Part shown: piece after piece, positions 24,598 through 34,880 of the stretch
Position numbering within the stretch: position 1 is the stretch's first letter
How the letters are laid out: every line of letters begins with the position of its first letter
NCBI GenBank assembly: GCA_963821885.1
Contig: CAWGFN010000004.1
Span: 1 to 64,000, forward strand
Length of the DNA: 64,000 nucleotides
Reading direction: 5' to 3'
DNA from: Oleiagrimonas sp963821885
Lineage (GTDB): Bacteria; Pseudomonadota; Gammaproteobacteria; Xanthomonadales; Rhodanobacteraceae
The notes under the pieces: generated by a model
Told to the model about the DNA's origin: nothing
Seen by the model: only the letters and a program-made list of their open reading frames with translations
The model's database searches: none
Position numbers and translations under genes: made by a program

Positions 24598-24939
24598 ATG
24601 AAGTTCACGCGTACCCTCATTGCTGGCGCGTTGGTTACGCTTCTGGCCGCGTGCAGCAACGGTGGCCAGAGCGGCGCCGATCAGGCCCAGAAGGCCGCCG
24701 ATCAGACGCAGCAGTCTGCCCAGCAGGCACAAGAAGCCGCCACCAATGCCGCGGACCAGGCCAAGCCGGCCGCTCCGGCTTCCAGCGCCGCCGCTCCGGC
24801 TTCCAGCGCTCCGGCCGCCGCGTCCAGCACCATGATGGACCAGGCAAAGGACAAGGCCGGCGCCATGATGGACAAGGCTGGCGACAAGATGGACGCCATG
24901 AAGGACAAGGCCAAGGACGACATGAAGTCCGGCAACTGA
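24598..24939 (+). CDS. Small alanine/lysine-rich lipoprotein
   Basis: 113 residues with a perfect AAGGAG 7 nt before the ATG and a lipobox (VTLLAAC, Cys 19). The rest is low complexity: QAQKAADQ-type helical repeats, an Ala/Ser/Pro segment with APASSAPAAASS, then amphipathic MMDKAGDKMDAMKDKAKDDM repeats. No family assigned; it resembles small abundant entericidin- or Lpp-like spacer lipoproteins in style only. A -10-like TTAATAATA lies at 24545-24553, and a strong terminator follows, so it is an independent and probably well expressed transcript. Confidence 0.7.
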   Translation: MKFTRTLIAGALVTLLAACSNGGQSGADQAQKAADQTQQSAQQAQEAATNAADQAKPAAPASSAAAPASSAPAAASSTMMDQAKDKAGAMMDKAGDKMDAMKDKAKDDMKSGN

Positions 24940-24963
24940 TCCAACGCAAACGCATCACGAAAG

Positions 24964-24992
24964 ACCGGCCGCATCCGCGGCCGGTTTTTTTT
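24964..24992 (+). terminator. Rho-independent terminator of the small lipoprotein gene
   Basis: ACCGGCCGC (24964-24972), loop ATCC, GCGGCCGGT (24977-24985) followed by eight T. Confidence 0.92.
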
Positions 24993-25089
24993 CGCCCGCA
25001 TGCCGGCGACGCCCTGCCCGCGTCGCCGGCGAGTTGGGCTGGAGACGAGCGCGACGTATCATGCCCGCTTCCCGGCAGGACCAAACGAC

Positions 25090-26697
<1,608 letters not shown>

Positions 26698-26723
26698 GCG
26701 GGTGGAGGGCGGTGAGCCCCATC

Positions 26724-26740
26724 GCTAAGAGGCGACTAAG
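26724..26740 (+). promoter_or_regulatory. Direct-repeat operator candidate before the RND operon
   Basis: GCTAAG-AGGCG-ACTAAG: two CTAAG half-sites exactly 11 bp apart, one helical turn, as expected for tandem binding of an OmpR-family regulator (compare CTTAA repeats of PmrA/QseB). It ends 22 bp before the tolC-type start; a poor -10 (CACACT, 26751-26756) follows. The same arrangement is at 32811-32827. Confidence 0.5.
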
Positions 26741-26762
26741 CCAGTTTGCGCACACTGTGCCG

Positions 26763-28202
26763 ATGCTTCCGCGCTCCAGGGTTCCGCCAAGATTCGCCCA
26801 CATCCGGCGCGCGCGCTGGATCCGGCTCGCATTCCTGGGCCTGCCCGCACTGGCTTGCGGCTGCGCGATCTACCATGCCCGCCCGCTGGCGTCCGGCCCG
26901 GCGCCGGCGCGCGCCGCCGACCTGCACGTGGATGCCGCGCGCATGCCGCTGCCGGGCCTGCGCAGCCACGCCTTCGATCCCGCCGATGGTCTCGACGTCA
27001 CCGAGACCGCGATGCTGGCGGTGGCCAACAATCCGCGTCTGAAGGTCATGCGCGACCGGCTCGGCATCGCCCGCGCCCAGGCCTTCGACGCCGGCCTGCT
27101 GCCCGACCCGCAAGTCTCCGCCAGCCTCGATCATCCGGACCACGGCGGTCCCGGCGTGACCAATGCCTTCGGCCTGGGCCTGGGCATGGACGTGGGCGCG
27201 CTGCTGACGCGCTCCTCGCGCGTGGCCGGCGCCCGCGCCACCCGGCACCAGGTGCGCCTGGAACTGCTGTGGGCCGAATGGCAGACCGTCGCCCGCGCCC
27301 GGTTGCTGTTCGACCAGGTGCGATTCCTGCGCGCGCAGCAACGCCGACTTCAACGCGAGGCGACGGCGCTGCATGGCTTCGAGGGCACCATCGACGCCGC
27401 GCTGCGCGAGCGCAACCTCGATTACGCCGGCGCCAGCGCCGGACTCGACGCCGTCGCCAACGTGCGCAACCGGCTGGCCGACGCCACCCGCCAACGCGAT
27501 GACGCGGAACACGCCCTGCGCCTGCTGCTGGGCCTGGCGCCCGATGCGCCGCTGCACCTGACCGGCCCGGCCTGGCAGGTTCGCCCGACCGCGAACCAGG
27601 TGGAACAGGCGAACCGGCATCTGGCCAGGCGCCGTCCCGACCTGCTGGCCCTGCAGGCGGGCTACCAGGCACAGGAAGCGCAGGTCCGCACCGCCATCCT
27701 CGGCCAGTTTCCGGACCTGCAGGTCGGCATCAACCGTGCGCGCGACACCAGCAACATCTACACCAGCGGCATCAGCGTCGGCCTGACCCTGCCGCTGTTC
27801 AACGCCAACCGTGGACAGATCGCCATCGCCCGCGCCACGCGCCGGGCGCTGGCCGACGACTACCGCGACCGCCTGCTGACCACGCGCAGCGACATGCATC
27901 GCCTGCTTGGCGTGCTGGACACGCTGGACGGCCAGATCACCGCCGCCCGGGCGCATGCACGAAAACTCGACCAGGCCGGCAAGGCCGCCACCGCCAGCTG
28001 GCACGACGGCGCGCTGGACTGGCCGACCTGGCTGACCATCCGCGCCAGCGCTCTGGATGCCGACCTTCAGCTCGACGCCCTGCGCCAGCAGCGCGCCACC
28101 GCATCGATCGCCCTGGAGACCCTGCTCGGCGGCGACTGGTCAGACGCGGACTCGACACCGACGCGGACCAAGCCGCGCCCCGACACGGATGCACGCCCAT
28201 GA
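26763..28202 (+). CDS. TolC-family outer-membrane efflux lipoprotein
   Basis: 479 residues; outer-membrane duct of the RND pump encoded downstream. The N-terminus is long and basic (MLPRSRVPPRFAHIRRARW) before the hydrophobic core and a lipobox-like LACGC, as in CusC/OprM-type lipoproteins. Two long helical repeats typical of OEP proteins are seen, the second with GLTLPLFNANRGQIAIARAT, the conserved OEP signature. Its stop overlaps the next start by 4 bp (ATGA). If the -10 suggested above is right, the ATG would sit at or near the transcript end. No good ribosome site precedes it, which also allows a leaderless start. Confidence 0.82.
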   Translation: MLPRSRVPPRFAHIRRARWIRLAFLGLPALACGCAIYHARPLASGPAPARAADLHVDAARMPLPGLRSHAFDPADGLDVTETAMLAVANNPRLKVMRDRLGIARAQAFDAGLLPDPQVSASLDHPDHGGPGVTNAFGLGLGMDVGALLTRSSRVAGARATRHQVRLELLWAEWQTVARARLLFDQVRFLRAQQRRLQREATALHGFEGTIDAALRERNLDYAGASAGLDAVANVRNRLADATRQRDDAEHALRLLLGLAPDAPLHLTGPAWQVRPTANQVEQANRHLARRRPDLLALQAGYQAQEAQVRTAILGQFPDLQVGINRARDTSNIYTSGISVGLTLPLFNANRGQIAIARATRRALADDYRDRLLTTRSDMHRLLGVLDTLDGQITAARAHARKLDQAGKAATASWHDGALDWPTWLTIRASALDADLQLDALRQQRATASIALETLLGGDWSDADSTPTRTKPRPDTDARP

Positions 28203-29248
28203 CCCGGCCTCTCCTGCTCATTGCCCTCCTCGCGTCGACGCTCGGCCTGGCCGGCTGCGGATCCTCGTCCGGCAACGACGAGGCCGCGCCGAGCGTGGCC
28301 ATCACCACCGCCAGGCCGATGCAGCGCAGCTTTCACGACAGCATCGCGGCCTGGGGCCGCGCGGTGGCCGACAGCAGCCACCTGCGACGCCTGGAACTGC
28401 CGCATGGCGGACGCATCGATGCCCTGCCGGTGAGCGGTGGCGAGGCGGTCGGCAAGGGACAGCCGCTGCTGCGCATGCGTACCGACCCGACTGCGCGGCA
28501 GGCCTATCGCCAGGCCGAGCACGACCTGACCCTGGCCCGCGGCAACCTAGAACGCACGCAGCGGCTGTTCCGCCAGCACCTGGCCACCCATGAACAGGTG
28601 GCCAGCGCGAAACGCCAGCGCGACGATGCGCAGGCCGCCATGCAGGCCCAGCGCGCACTGGGCAACGGCCAGGCCGAATACGTGCTGCGCGCGCCCGTCG
28701 ACGGGGTGGTCACGGCACTGCATGTGCAACGTGGCCAGTACGTGGCGGCCCATGCGCCACTGATCGATTTCACGCCGGGCGCCGACCTGCGGGCGCAGCT
28801 TGGCGTGTCGCCGGATCTCGCCGCGCGCATCCGCAAGGGCATGGCTGTTCAGCTGACGCCGGTGTATGGCCAGGGCGACAGCCGCATGGGCACGGTGGAC
28901 ATGGTCGGTCATGCCATCGATCCGTCCAGCGGCCTGGTGCCGGTACGCGCCAGCGTTCCGCCCGATGCCGCCACCCGCTGGGAGGTGGGCAGTCCGCTCA
29001 GCGCGCGCATCCGGACCACGCAGTTCAAGGCCTGGGCGGTGCCACGCGCATCGGTGCTCGAGGATGATCACGGCCACTATCTGTTCCAGGTCACCAAGGG
29101 CCATGCGCATCGCGTGGACGTGAAAGTCATGCAGCCCGACGGCGACACCCTCGGCGTCAGCGGCAAGCTCGACGCCTCGCTGCCGGTCATCGTGAACGGT
29201 GCCTACGAGCTGTCGGACGGCGATGCCGTGCGCAAGGCCGGGTCATGA
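28199..29248 (+). CDS. RND efflux periplasmic adaptor
   Basis: 349 residues, membrane-fusion protein linking the RND permease to the outer-membrane duct. Lipobox LGLAGC near residue 19 after a short signal; two half-lipoyl motifs, AWGRAVADSSHLRRLELPHG and YVLRAPVDGVVTALHVQRGQ; a helical hairpin between them (QAEHDLTLARGNLERTQRL); then the beta-barrel and membrane-proximal domains. Overlaps its neighbours by 4 bp on each side, so all three genes are translationally coupled. Confidence 0.85.
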   Translation: MTRPLLLIALLASTLGLAGCGSSSGNDEAAPSVAITTARPMQRSFHDSIAAWGRAVADSSHLRRLELPHGGRIDALPVSGGEAVGKGQPLLRMRTDPTARQAYRQAEHDLTLARGNLERTQRLFRQHLATHEQVASAKRQRDDAQAAMQAQRALGNGQAEYVLRAPVDGVVTALHVQRGQYVAAHAPLIDFTPGADLRAQLGVSPDLAARIRKGMAVQLTPVYGQGDSRMGTVDMVGHAIDPSSGLVPVRASVPPDAATRWEVGSPLSARIRTTQFKAWAVPRASVLEDDHGHYLFQVTKGHAHRVDVKVMQPDGDTLGVSGKLDASLPVIVNGAYELSDGDAVRKAGS

Positions 29249-32200
29249 AGGTCACGCAGTGGATGCACCAGCATCAGCGTTCGCTGATGTTCCTGGCCCT
29301 GATGCTGACCGTGGGCGGCGTCATGGCGGCCTTTCGGCTGCCGGTATCGCTGTTCCCGGACGTGTCCTTCCCGCGCGTGCGCATCACCCTGGATGCCGGC
29401 GACCGGCCGGCCAGCCAGATGACCGTGCAGGTCACCACGCCGATCGAGGACGCGGTGCGCAGCGTGCGCGGCGTGCGCGACGTACGCTCGACCACCAGTC
29501 GCGGCAGTGCCGAGATCCAGGCGCGCTTCGACTGGGGCTCGGACATGGGCCGCGCGCTGCTGAACGTCAATTCGGCGGTCTCGCAGACGCTCCCCGACCT
29601 GCCCGCGGGCACCCGGGTCGAGACCGAGCGGATGGATCCGATCACCTACCCGATCCTGGCCTACAGCCTGCGCTCGGACACGCTCAGCCCGACCCAGTTG
29701 CACGACCTGGCCAAGTACCAGCTGCGCCCCCTGCTCTCGAGCGTCCCGGGCGTGGCGCATATCGGCGTGCAGGGCGGTACCGTCGGCGAGTACCACGTGG
29801 ACGTGGACATGAACCGTCTGCGCGCGCACGACCTGACGATCGCCGACCTCGACAGGGCGGTGTCCGGCGCCGCCACCATCCGCGCGATGGGGCGCATCGA
29901 GGACCACTACAAGCTGTTCCTGCTGCTGGCCAACAACCAGCCCGGTACCGTGACCGCGCTGGACAACATCGTGGTCCGTTCCGGTCCGGGCGGGATCGTG
30001 CACCTGGGCGACGTGGCCCGCGTGAAGCTGGACCACGTGCCGCAGTGGATCCGGGTCAAGGCGGATGGCCACGATGCGGTGCTGCTGCAGGTCTACCAGC
30101 AACCCTCGGCCAACAGCGTGCAGATCGCCAGCGAGGTCAAGCAGCGACTGGCCCACTACACCCTGCCGCCGCACGTGAAGCTGGCCAGCTGGTACGACCA
30201 GACCGAACTGGTCAAGGGCGCCGCCGCCAGCGTGCGCGACGCCATCGGCATCGGCGTGCTGCTGGCCGGCCTGGTGCTGCTGCTGTTCCTGCGCAACGCC
30301 CGCGTGATCCTGGTCGCCATGATCGTGGTGCCCGCGGTGCTGGCGGTGACGGTGCTGCTGCTGTCGGTCCTGCACATGAGCTTCAACATGATGACCCTGG
30401 GCGGCATGGCCGCCGCGGTCGGCCTGATCGTCGATGACGTGATGGTGATGCTCGAGCACATCATGCGGCGCATTCGCGACGGCGAAGGCAGGATCCATGC
30501 GCGCATCACCCACGCCGCCTGGGAGTTCACGCGACCGCTGACCGGATCCAGCGCCGCCACCGTGATCATCTTCCTGCCGCTGGCATTCCTGTCGGGCGTG
30601 ACCGGCGCGTTCTTCAAGGCGCTTTCGCTGACCATGGCCAGCGCGCTGATCATTTCCTGGTTCCTCAACTGGATGGCGGTGCCGCTGCTGGCCAACTGGC
30701 TGATCGACGAACGCCACGCGCACGAACCCGAACCCAGCCGCCTGACCCGCCGTCTGCAGAGCGGCTACGAGCACCTGCTCGACAGGCTGTTGCGACGTCC
30801 GCTGCTGATCCTGGTCGCGGTGCTGCCGCTGCTGGCGCTGGGCGGCGTGGCCTACACCCGCGTCAGCACCGGCTTCATGCCGCAGATGGACGAAGGCGGC
30901 TTCATCCTCGACTACATCTCCAGGCCAGGCACCTCGCTGGTCGAGACCAACCGCCTGCTCAACCAGGTGGAGGCCATCATCCAGGCCAATCCCAACGTTT
31001 CCACCTACTCCAGGCGCACCGGCCTGCAGCTGGGTGGCGGCCTGACCGAGGCCAACACCGGCGACTTCTTCATTCGCCTGAAGAACGGCAAGCGGCCGCC
31101 GATCGACAGCATCATGGAAAACATCCGGGTGCAGGTCGAACACAAGGTCCCCGGCCTCGACATCGAGCTTTCGCAACTGATGGAAGACCTGATCGGCGAC
31201 CTCACCGAGGTGCCACAACCCATTGAAATCAAACTGTTCGGAGATAAACCGCAGGAGCTTTCAAGCACCGCCAAACGGGTCGCGAGCGCGATCGGCAAGG
31301 TCCCGGGCGTGGTCGACGTGCGCAACGGTATCAACCCCGCCGGCGATGCCCTGGAAGTGCATGTCGATCCGAACCGCGCGGGCCTGATCGGCCTGACGCC
31401 CGACCAGGTCACCGCGCAGGTCGAGCAGGCGGTCGGCGGCGTGGTCTCCGCCGCCCTGCCGCAGGGCCCGAAGATGACCGGCGTGCGCGTGTGGCTGCCG
31501 CGTCGCGACCATGCGCGTGTCGAACAACTGGAGTCGCTGCCGATCCGCGGCAGCCACGGGCACGTCCTGCCGCTCTCGCAACTGGCCCGGGTGCAGGAGG
31601 TCAACGGCCAGCCCGAGATCGACCGCGACAACCTCAAGCGCATGGTCGCGGTGACTGCGCGCATCAACGGCCGCGGCCTCAGCGCCACCATCGCCGACGT
31701 CAAGCAGGTGCTGGCCCGCCAGGGCATGGTGCCCACCGGCATGTACTACCAGCTGGGCGGCCTGTACGCGCAGCAGCAGAAGGCCTTCCACGACCTGACC
31801 CTGGTGCTGCTGGCGGCGATCGCGCTGGTGTTCACGCTGCTGCTGTTCCTTTACGAGAGTTTCCGCGTGGCGCTGTCGATCATGGCCATGCCGCTGCTGG
31901 CGCTGTCGATGGTGTTCATCGGCCTGTGGGTGACCGGCATCGAACTCAACATCACCGCGATCATGGGCATGACCATGATCGTCGGCATCGTCACCGAACT
32001 TGCGATCTTCTACTTCTCCGAATACGAGGACGCCCGCCAGCGCATGGACCCGCACGCGGCGCGGCACTACGCCGGTCGCCACCGCATGCGGCCGATCCTG
32101 ATGTCGACCATCGCCGCCATCTTCACGCTGCTGCCGCTGGCGCTGGCGATCGGCCGCGGCGCGCAGATGCAGCAGCCGCTGGCCGTGGCCATCATCTCCG

Positions 32201-32286
32201 GCATGCTGGTGCAGGTGCCGCTGGTGCTGCTGCTTATGCCGGCGCTGCACGCCCTGCTGATGCGCAAGGACGAAAACCCGGCCTGA
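29245..32286 (+). CDS. RND efflux permease
   Basis: 1013 residues with the classical RND plan: TM1 near residues 12-32, large periplasmic loop, TM2-6 (about 330-540), a second loop and TM8-12 (860-1005). The proton-relay pair in TM4 is present as GLIVDDVMVMLEH. The family signature DEGGFILDYISRPGTS shows the HAE1/HME-type second-loop start. The set lyso-duct, adaptor, permease in one operon without regulator resembles hydrophobic-compound or heavy-metal exporters; methionine-rich metal pathways typical of CusA are not obvious, so substrate remains open. A terminator follows at 32304-32335. Confidence 0.85.
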   Translation: MKVTQWMHQHQRSLMFLALMLTVGGVMAAFRLPVSLFPDVSFPRVRITLDAGDRPASQMTVQVTTPIEDAVRSVRGVRDVRSTTSRGSAEIQARFDWGSDMGRALLNVNSAVSQTLPDLPAGTRVETERMDPITYPILAYSLRSDTLSPTQLHDLAKYQLRPLLSSVPGVAHIGVQGGTVGEYHVDVDMNRLRAHDLTIADLDRAVSGAATIRAMGRIEDHYKLFLLLANNQPGTVTALDNIVVRSGPGGIVHLGDVARVKLDHVPQWIRVKADGHDAVLLQVYQQPSANSVQIASEVKQRLAHYTLPPHVKLASWYDQTELVKGAAASVRDAIGIGVLLAGLVLLLFLRNARVILVAMIVVPAVLAVTVLLLSVLHMSFNMMTLGGMAAAVGLIVDDVMVMLEHIMRRIRDGEGRIHARITHAAWEFTRPLTGSSAATVIIFLPLAFLSGVTGAFFKALSLTMASALIISWFLNWMAVPLLANWLIDERHAHEPEPSRLTRRLQSGYEHLLDRLLRRPLLILVAVLPLLALGGVAYTRVSTGFMPQMDEGGFILDYISRPGTSLVETNRLLNQVEAIIQANPNVSTYSRRTGLQLGGGLTEANTGDFFIRLKNGKRPPIDSIMENIRVQVEHKVPGLDIELSQLMEDLIGDLTEVPQPIEIKLFGDKPQELSSTAKRVASAIGKVPGVVDVRNGINPAGDALEVHVDPNRAGLIGLTPDQVTAQVEQAVGGVVSAALPQGPKMTGVRVWLPRRDHARVEQLESLPIRGSHGHVLPLSQLARVQEVNGQPEIDRDNLKRMVAVTARINGRGLSATIADVKQVLARQGMVPTGMYYQLGGLYAQQQKAFHDLTLVLLAAIALVFTLLLFLYESFRVALSIMAMPLLALSMVFIGLWVTGIELNITAIMGMTMIVGIVTELAIFYFSEYEDARQRMDPHAARHYAGRHRMRPILMSTIAAIFTLLPLALAIGRGAQMQQPLAVAIISGMLVQVPLVLLLMPALHALLMRKDENPA

Positions 32287-32303
32287 CCCCGACCCCGGAC
32301 AAG

Positions 32304-32335
32304 AAAAAACCCGCGTGGCCATCGCGGGTTTTTTT
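32304..32335. terminator. Terminator between the RND operon and the convergent PepSY gene
   Basis: AAAACCCGCG (32306-32315), loop TGGCCAT, CGCGGGTTTT (32323-32332) with A-run and T-run on either side; works for both directions. Confidence 0.92.
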
Positions 32336-32363
32336 AATTGTCGAAGTGAACGGCGCGGCGTGT

Positions 32364-32693
32364 TCAGTCCGGATGATCGCCCTCGATGGAATGCTCCAGC
32401 ACCTTGCCCGTGCGCGCGTCGATGCCGACCTCGTGCACGGCCTTGCCGACGCGGATGTCGAACGAATAGCGCAGGCCGCTGCCCCCCGATTCCTTTTCCA
32501 GTTCCTCGGCGACGAGGGTGCCGTGCACCGTCTTCAGCGCCGTGGCCCGGGCCTGCTTGAGTGTGATCCTCGCGTCCTTCAGGTAGCGCGCGCCATCGAG
32601 CGCGTGGCCGTGCGCGACAGCGGCGCCCGAGGCGAGAGCCAGTGTCATGGCCAGTGCGGCGAAAAGGGTTTTCCGCGGTGTCCGAATGTTCAT
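32364..32693 (-). CDS. Periplasmic PepSY-domain protein
   Basis: 109 residues from the ATG at 32693, preceded by GGAGGAG at 8 nt, one of the best ribosome sites in the window. Signal peptide ends AAVAHG. A single PepSY domain follows: ITLKQARATALKTVHGTLVA, ELEKESGGSGLRYSFDIRV, VGIDARTGKVLE. Such small PepSY proteins are often controlled by, or encoded next to, QseBC/PmrAB-like two-component systems, and one lies 3 kb away (35514-37591). They are thought to modulate envelope proteases or sensors; no catalytic activity is expected. Divergent from the GT9 gene, with the shared CTAAG repeat site between them. Confidence 0.82.
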   Translation of the reverse strand: MNIRTPRKTLFAALAMTLALASGAAVAHGHALDGARYLKDARITLKQARATALKTVHGTLVAEELEKESGGSGLRYSFDIRVGKAVHEVGIDARTGKVLEHSIEGDHPD

Positions 32694-32810
32694 GTCGAGA
32701 TCTCCTCCAGCGTGGATGCAGGCGACGGGCACGCGAGCGCATGCCCATGACCAGTATCCCGGGGCGATCTTTGCCAGGCCTTAGTCGAGCCACACGCGAT
32801 GGCCCGCGCA

Positions 32811-32827
32811 CCTAAGAATTGCCTAAG
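32811..32827 (+). promoter_or_regulatory. Direct-repeat operator candidate before the GT9 gene
   Basis: CCTAAG-AATTG-CCTAAG, the same 11-bp-period CTAAG repeat as at 26724-26740. A -10-like TAGATT follows nine bases after the box, the spacing expected when an OmpR-family activator replaces the -35. It lies 47 bp upstream of the GT9 gene and 118 bp upstream of the PepSY gene on the other strand; a further single half-site (CCTTAG, 32779-32784) faces the PepSY gene. Confidence 0.5.
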
Positions 32828-32873
32828 CGACCCTCGGTAGATTGGCGCCTGGACACGCTGGAAACAATGAAGC

Positions 32874-34037
32874 ATGAATGCCCCCGCCCAAGGCCCCGCC
32901 GCCGCACCAACGCCACTCCTGGCGCGCGCGGACCGCAAGCGTCGCCGTGTGCTGGCCGGCCTGCTGGGCCGCAAGCTGGCGGCGATCGACGAGCAGTTGT
33001 GCAAGCCCGGCGAGCTTCCGACGCACGGCATCCACCGCATCCTGATCCTGCGCACCAACCATCGCCTCGGCAACACGGTGCTGCTCAGCCCGCTGCTGCA
33101 GGAGCTGGAGACGCTCTATCCCGGCGCCGAGATCGACATCCTGGCATCCGGCGGCGCCGCGCGGATCCTGTTCTCGACGCGGTTCCAGATCCGCCGCATC
33201 GTCACCCTCGCAAGGCGCATGCCGCGGCACCCGATCCAGACGCTGCGCCTGCTGCGCACGGTGTACCGCGAGCCCTATGACCTGGCCATCGACGCCAGCC
33301 TGTCCTCGAACATGGGCCGCATGATCCTCGGCAAGTGCAACGCGCGCTTCAAGCTCGGCTTCCCCACCGACCCGGACGTCCAGGGGCCGATGCACGAGTA
33401 CCACGAGCACTGCCCGACCCACTTCGCCCTGCGCAACGTGCATCTGCTGCGCACCGCCGCCGGCCGTCGCGCATCGCGCGAGTGGCCGCGCCTGAACATC
33501 GAGCTGTCGTCGCTGGAGACCATCCGCGGCCAGCAGGCGCTGGAATCCATCCTTGGCGACAGCGAGGATGAAGGGCGCGGACCGCTGGTCCTGGGGCTGT
33601 TCGCCAACGCCACCGGCGACAAGTGCTATCCCGGCGACTGGTGGAGCACCTTCACCGAGGTGCTGCGCGAGAAACATCCGGGCATCCGCATCATCGACGT
33701 GCTGGCCGACCACGGCCAGTCCCAGCTGCCCGGCAAGTGCCGCCCGTTCTACTCGCGCGACCTGCGCAAGCTGGGCGCGGTGATAAGCAACCTGGACGGC
33801 TTCATCAGCGGCGATTGCGGCGTGATGCACCTGGCCAGCGCCGTGGGCACGCCCACCCTGGGCTTGTTCTCGCGCGACAACATGGACAAATACGCCCCCT
33901 ATGGCGGGCATAATGCGGGCCTGAGCACGCGCGGCGGCATGTCGGCCCGCGAGGCCGGGCGACGCGCGGCCGACTGGGTCGAGAGTTTGCGCCGACCGCA
34001 CGTGCATGACCAGGCAGGCATCGGACACATCGCATGA
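32874..34037 (+). CDS. Glycosyltransferase family 9 (heptosyltransferase-like)
   Basis: 387 residues of the ADP-heptose:LPS heptosyltransferase fold (GT-B). N-domain RILILRTNHRLGNTVLLSPL (the GxGD region of heptosyltransferases, here HRLGNTVL) and PGAEIDILASGG; C-domain LGLFANATGDKCYP, and the donor-binding SGDCGVMHLASAVGTPTLGLF. Members build LPS inner core. The 25-residue basic N-terminal extension is unusual. The stop overlaps the start of the methyltransferase-like gene (ATGA), so the two act together, presumably in envelope glycolipid modification. Confidence 0.8.
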   Translation: MNAPAQGPAAAPTPLLARADRKRRRVLAGLLGRKLAAIDEQLCKPGELPTHGIHRILILRTNHRLGNTVLLSPLLQELETLYPGAEIDILASGGAARILFSTRFQIRRIVTLARRMPRHPIQTLRLLRTVYREPYDLAIDASLSSNMGRMILGKCNARFKLGFPTDPDVQGPMHEYHEHCPTHFALRNVHLLRTAAGRRASREWPRLNIELSSLETIRGQQALESILGDSEDEGRGPLVLGLFANATGDKCYPGDWWSTFTEVLREKHPGIRIIDVLADHGQSQLPGKCRPFYSRDLRKLGAVISNLDGFISGDCGVMHLASAVGTPTLGLFSRDNMDKYAPYGGHNAGLSTRGGMSAREAGRRAADWVESLRRPHVHDQAGIGHIA

Positions 34038-34810
34038 TCCCAGCGCCAGACGGCGTCGACACCCCACTTCTGCGCCAGGGCCGCTGGCTGTTCCACCGCC
34101 GCAGCTACGTCGGCATCGCCCTGCTCCCGTTCCTCGGCCTGGCGCTTTGGCTGCCGGGCTATCCCGGCGCCGCGCTCGATCCGGGCGACCAGCAGGCGCT
34201 GTCGCTGCTCGGCCTGGCCGTGTCCATGTGCGGCCTGCTGCTGCGCGCCGTCATCGTCGCCACCGTGCCGGCCGACACTTCACGCCGCAGCACCCGCGTG
34301 CTGCAGGCGCAGACGCTCAACACCCACGGCATGTATTCGCTGGTGCGCCACCCGCTGTACCTGGCCAACCTGATCGTGGCCAGCGGCTTCGTCATCGCGG
34401 TCGGCTCGCTGTGGTTCATGGTCGTGTTCCAGCTGGCCCATGCCTGGTACATCCGCCGCATCCTGGCCTGCGAGGACGCGTTCCTGTCGCGCACGCACGC
34501 CGGACCATGGCAGGCCTGGGCCTCGCGCACACCGGCCCTGTTTCCGCGCCACCTGCGCTGGTCGTCGCCGCGCCTGCCCTGGAGCATCCGCACCATCCTG
34601 CGCCGCGAATACAACAGCGTGGTCCTGCTGACCACGGCCTATTTCACCCTCGAACTGGTCCGCGCCACCCTGGTGCAAGGCAAGGCGCTGCCCGACTGGT
34701 TGCGCGGGCAACCGCTATGGAGCGCCCTGTTCCTGGCCGGGCTGCTGGTGATGCTGGTGCTGCGCACGCTCAAGCGGCGTACCCGCCTGCTGCACGTGAC
34801 GGGACGCTGA
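34034..34810 (+). CDS. ICMT-like integral-membrane methyltransferase
   Basis: 258 residues with five or six transmembrane helices and the isoprenylcysteine-carboxyl-methyltransferase signature: LNTHGMYSLVRHPLYLANLI (SAM-binding RHPxY) and a downstream CEDAFLSRTHAGPWQAW with the E..L...G..Y/W pattern. Bacterial relatives methylate lipids, for instance phospholipid head groups or the lipid A 1-phosphate (LmtA of Leptospira). Coupling to a GT9 glycosyltransferase and proximity to a PAP2 phosphatase favour an LPS or lipid A substrate here, an inference. A C-terminal pair of extra helices (about residues 195-245) goes beyond the minimal fold. Confidence 0.7.
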   Translation: MIPAPDGVDTPLLRQGRWLFHRRSYVGIALLPFLGLALWLPGYPGAALDPGDQQALSLLGLAVSMCGLLLRAVIVATVPADTSRRSTRVLQAQTLNTHGMYSLVRHPLYLANLIVASGFVIAVGSLWFMVVFQLAHAWYIRRILACEDAFLSRTHAGPWQAWASRTPALFPRHLRWSSPRLPWSIRTILRREYNSVVLLTTAYFTLELVRATLVQGKALPDWLRGQPLWSALFLAGLLVMLVLRTLKRRTRLLHVTGR

Positions 34811-34880
34811 GCGCCGCCAAGGTTGCTGAAAGATTGCACGCCTAGATTGATCGCAGGTCCAAACGCGATCGGTGACTGCC

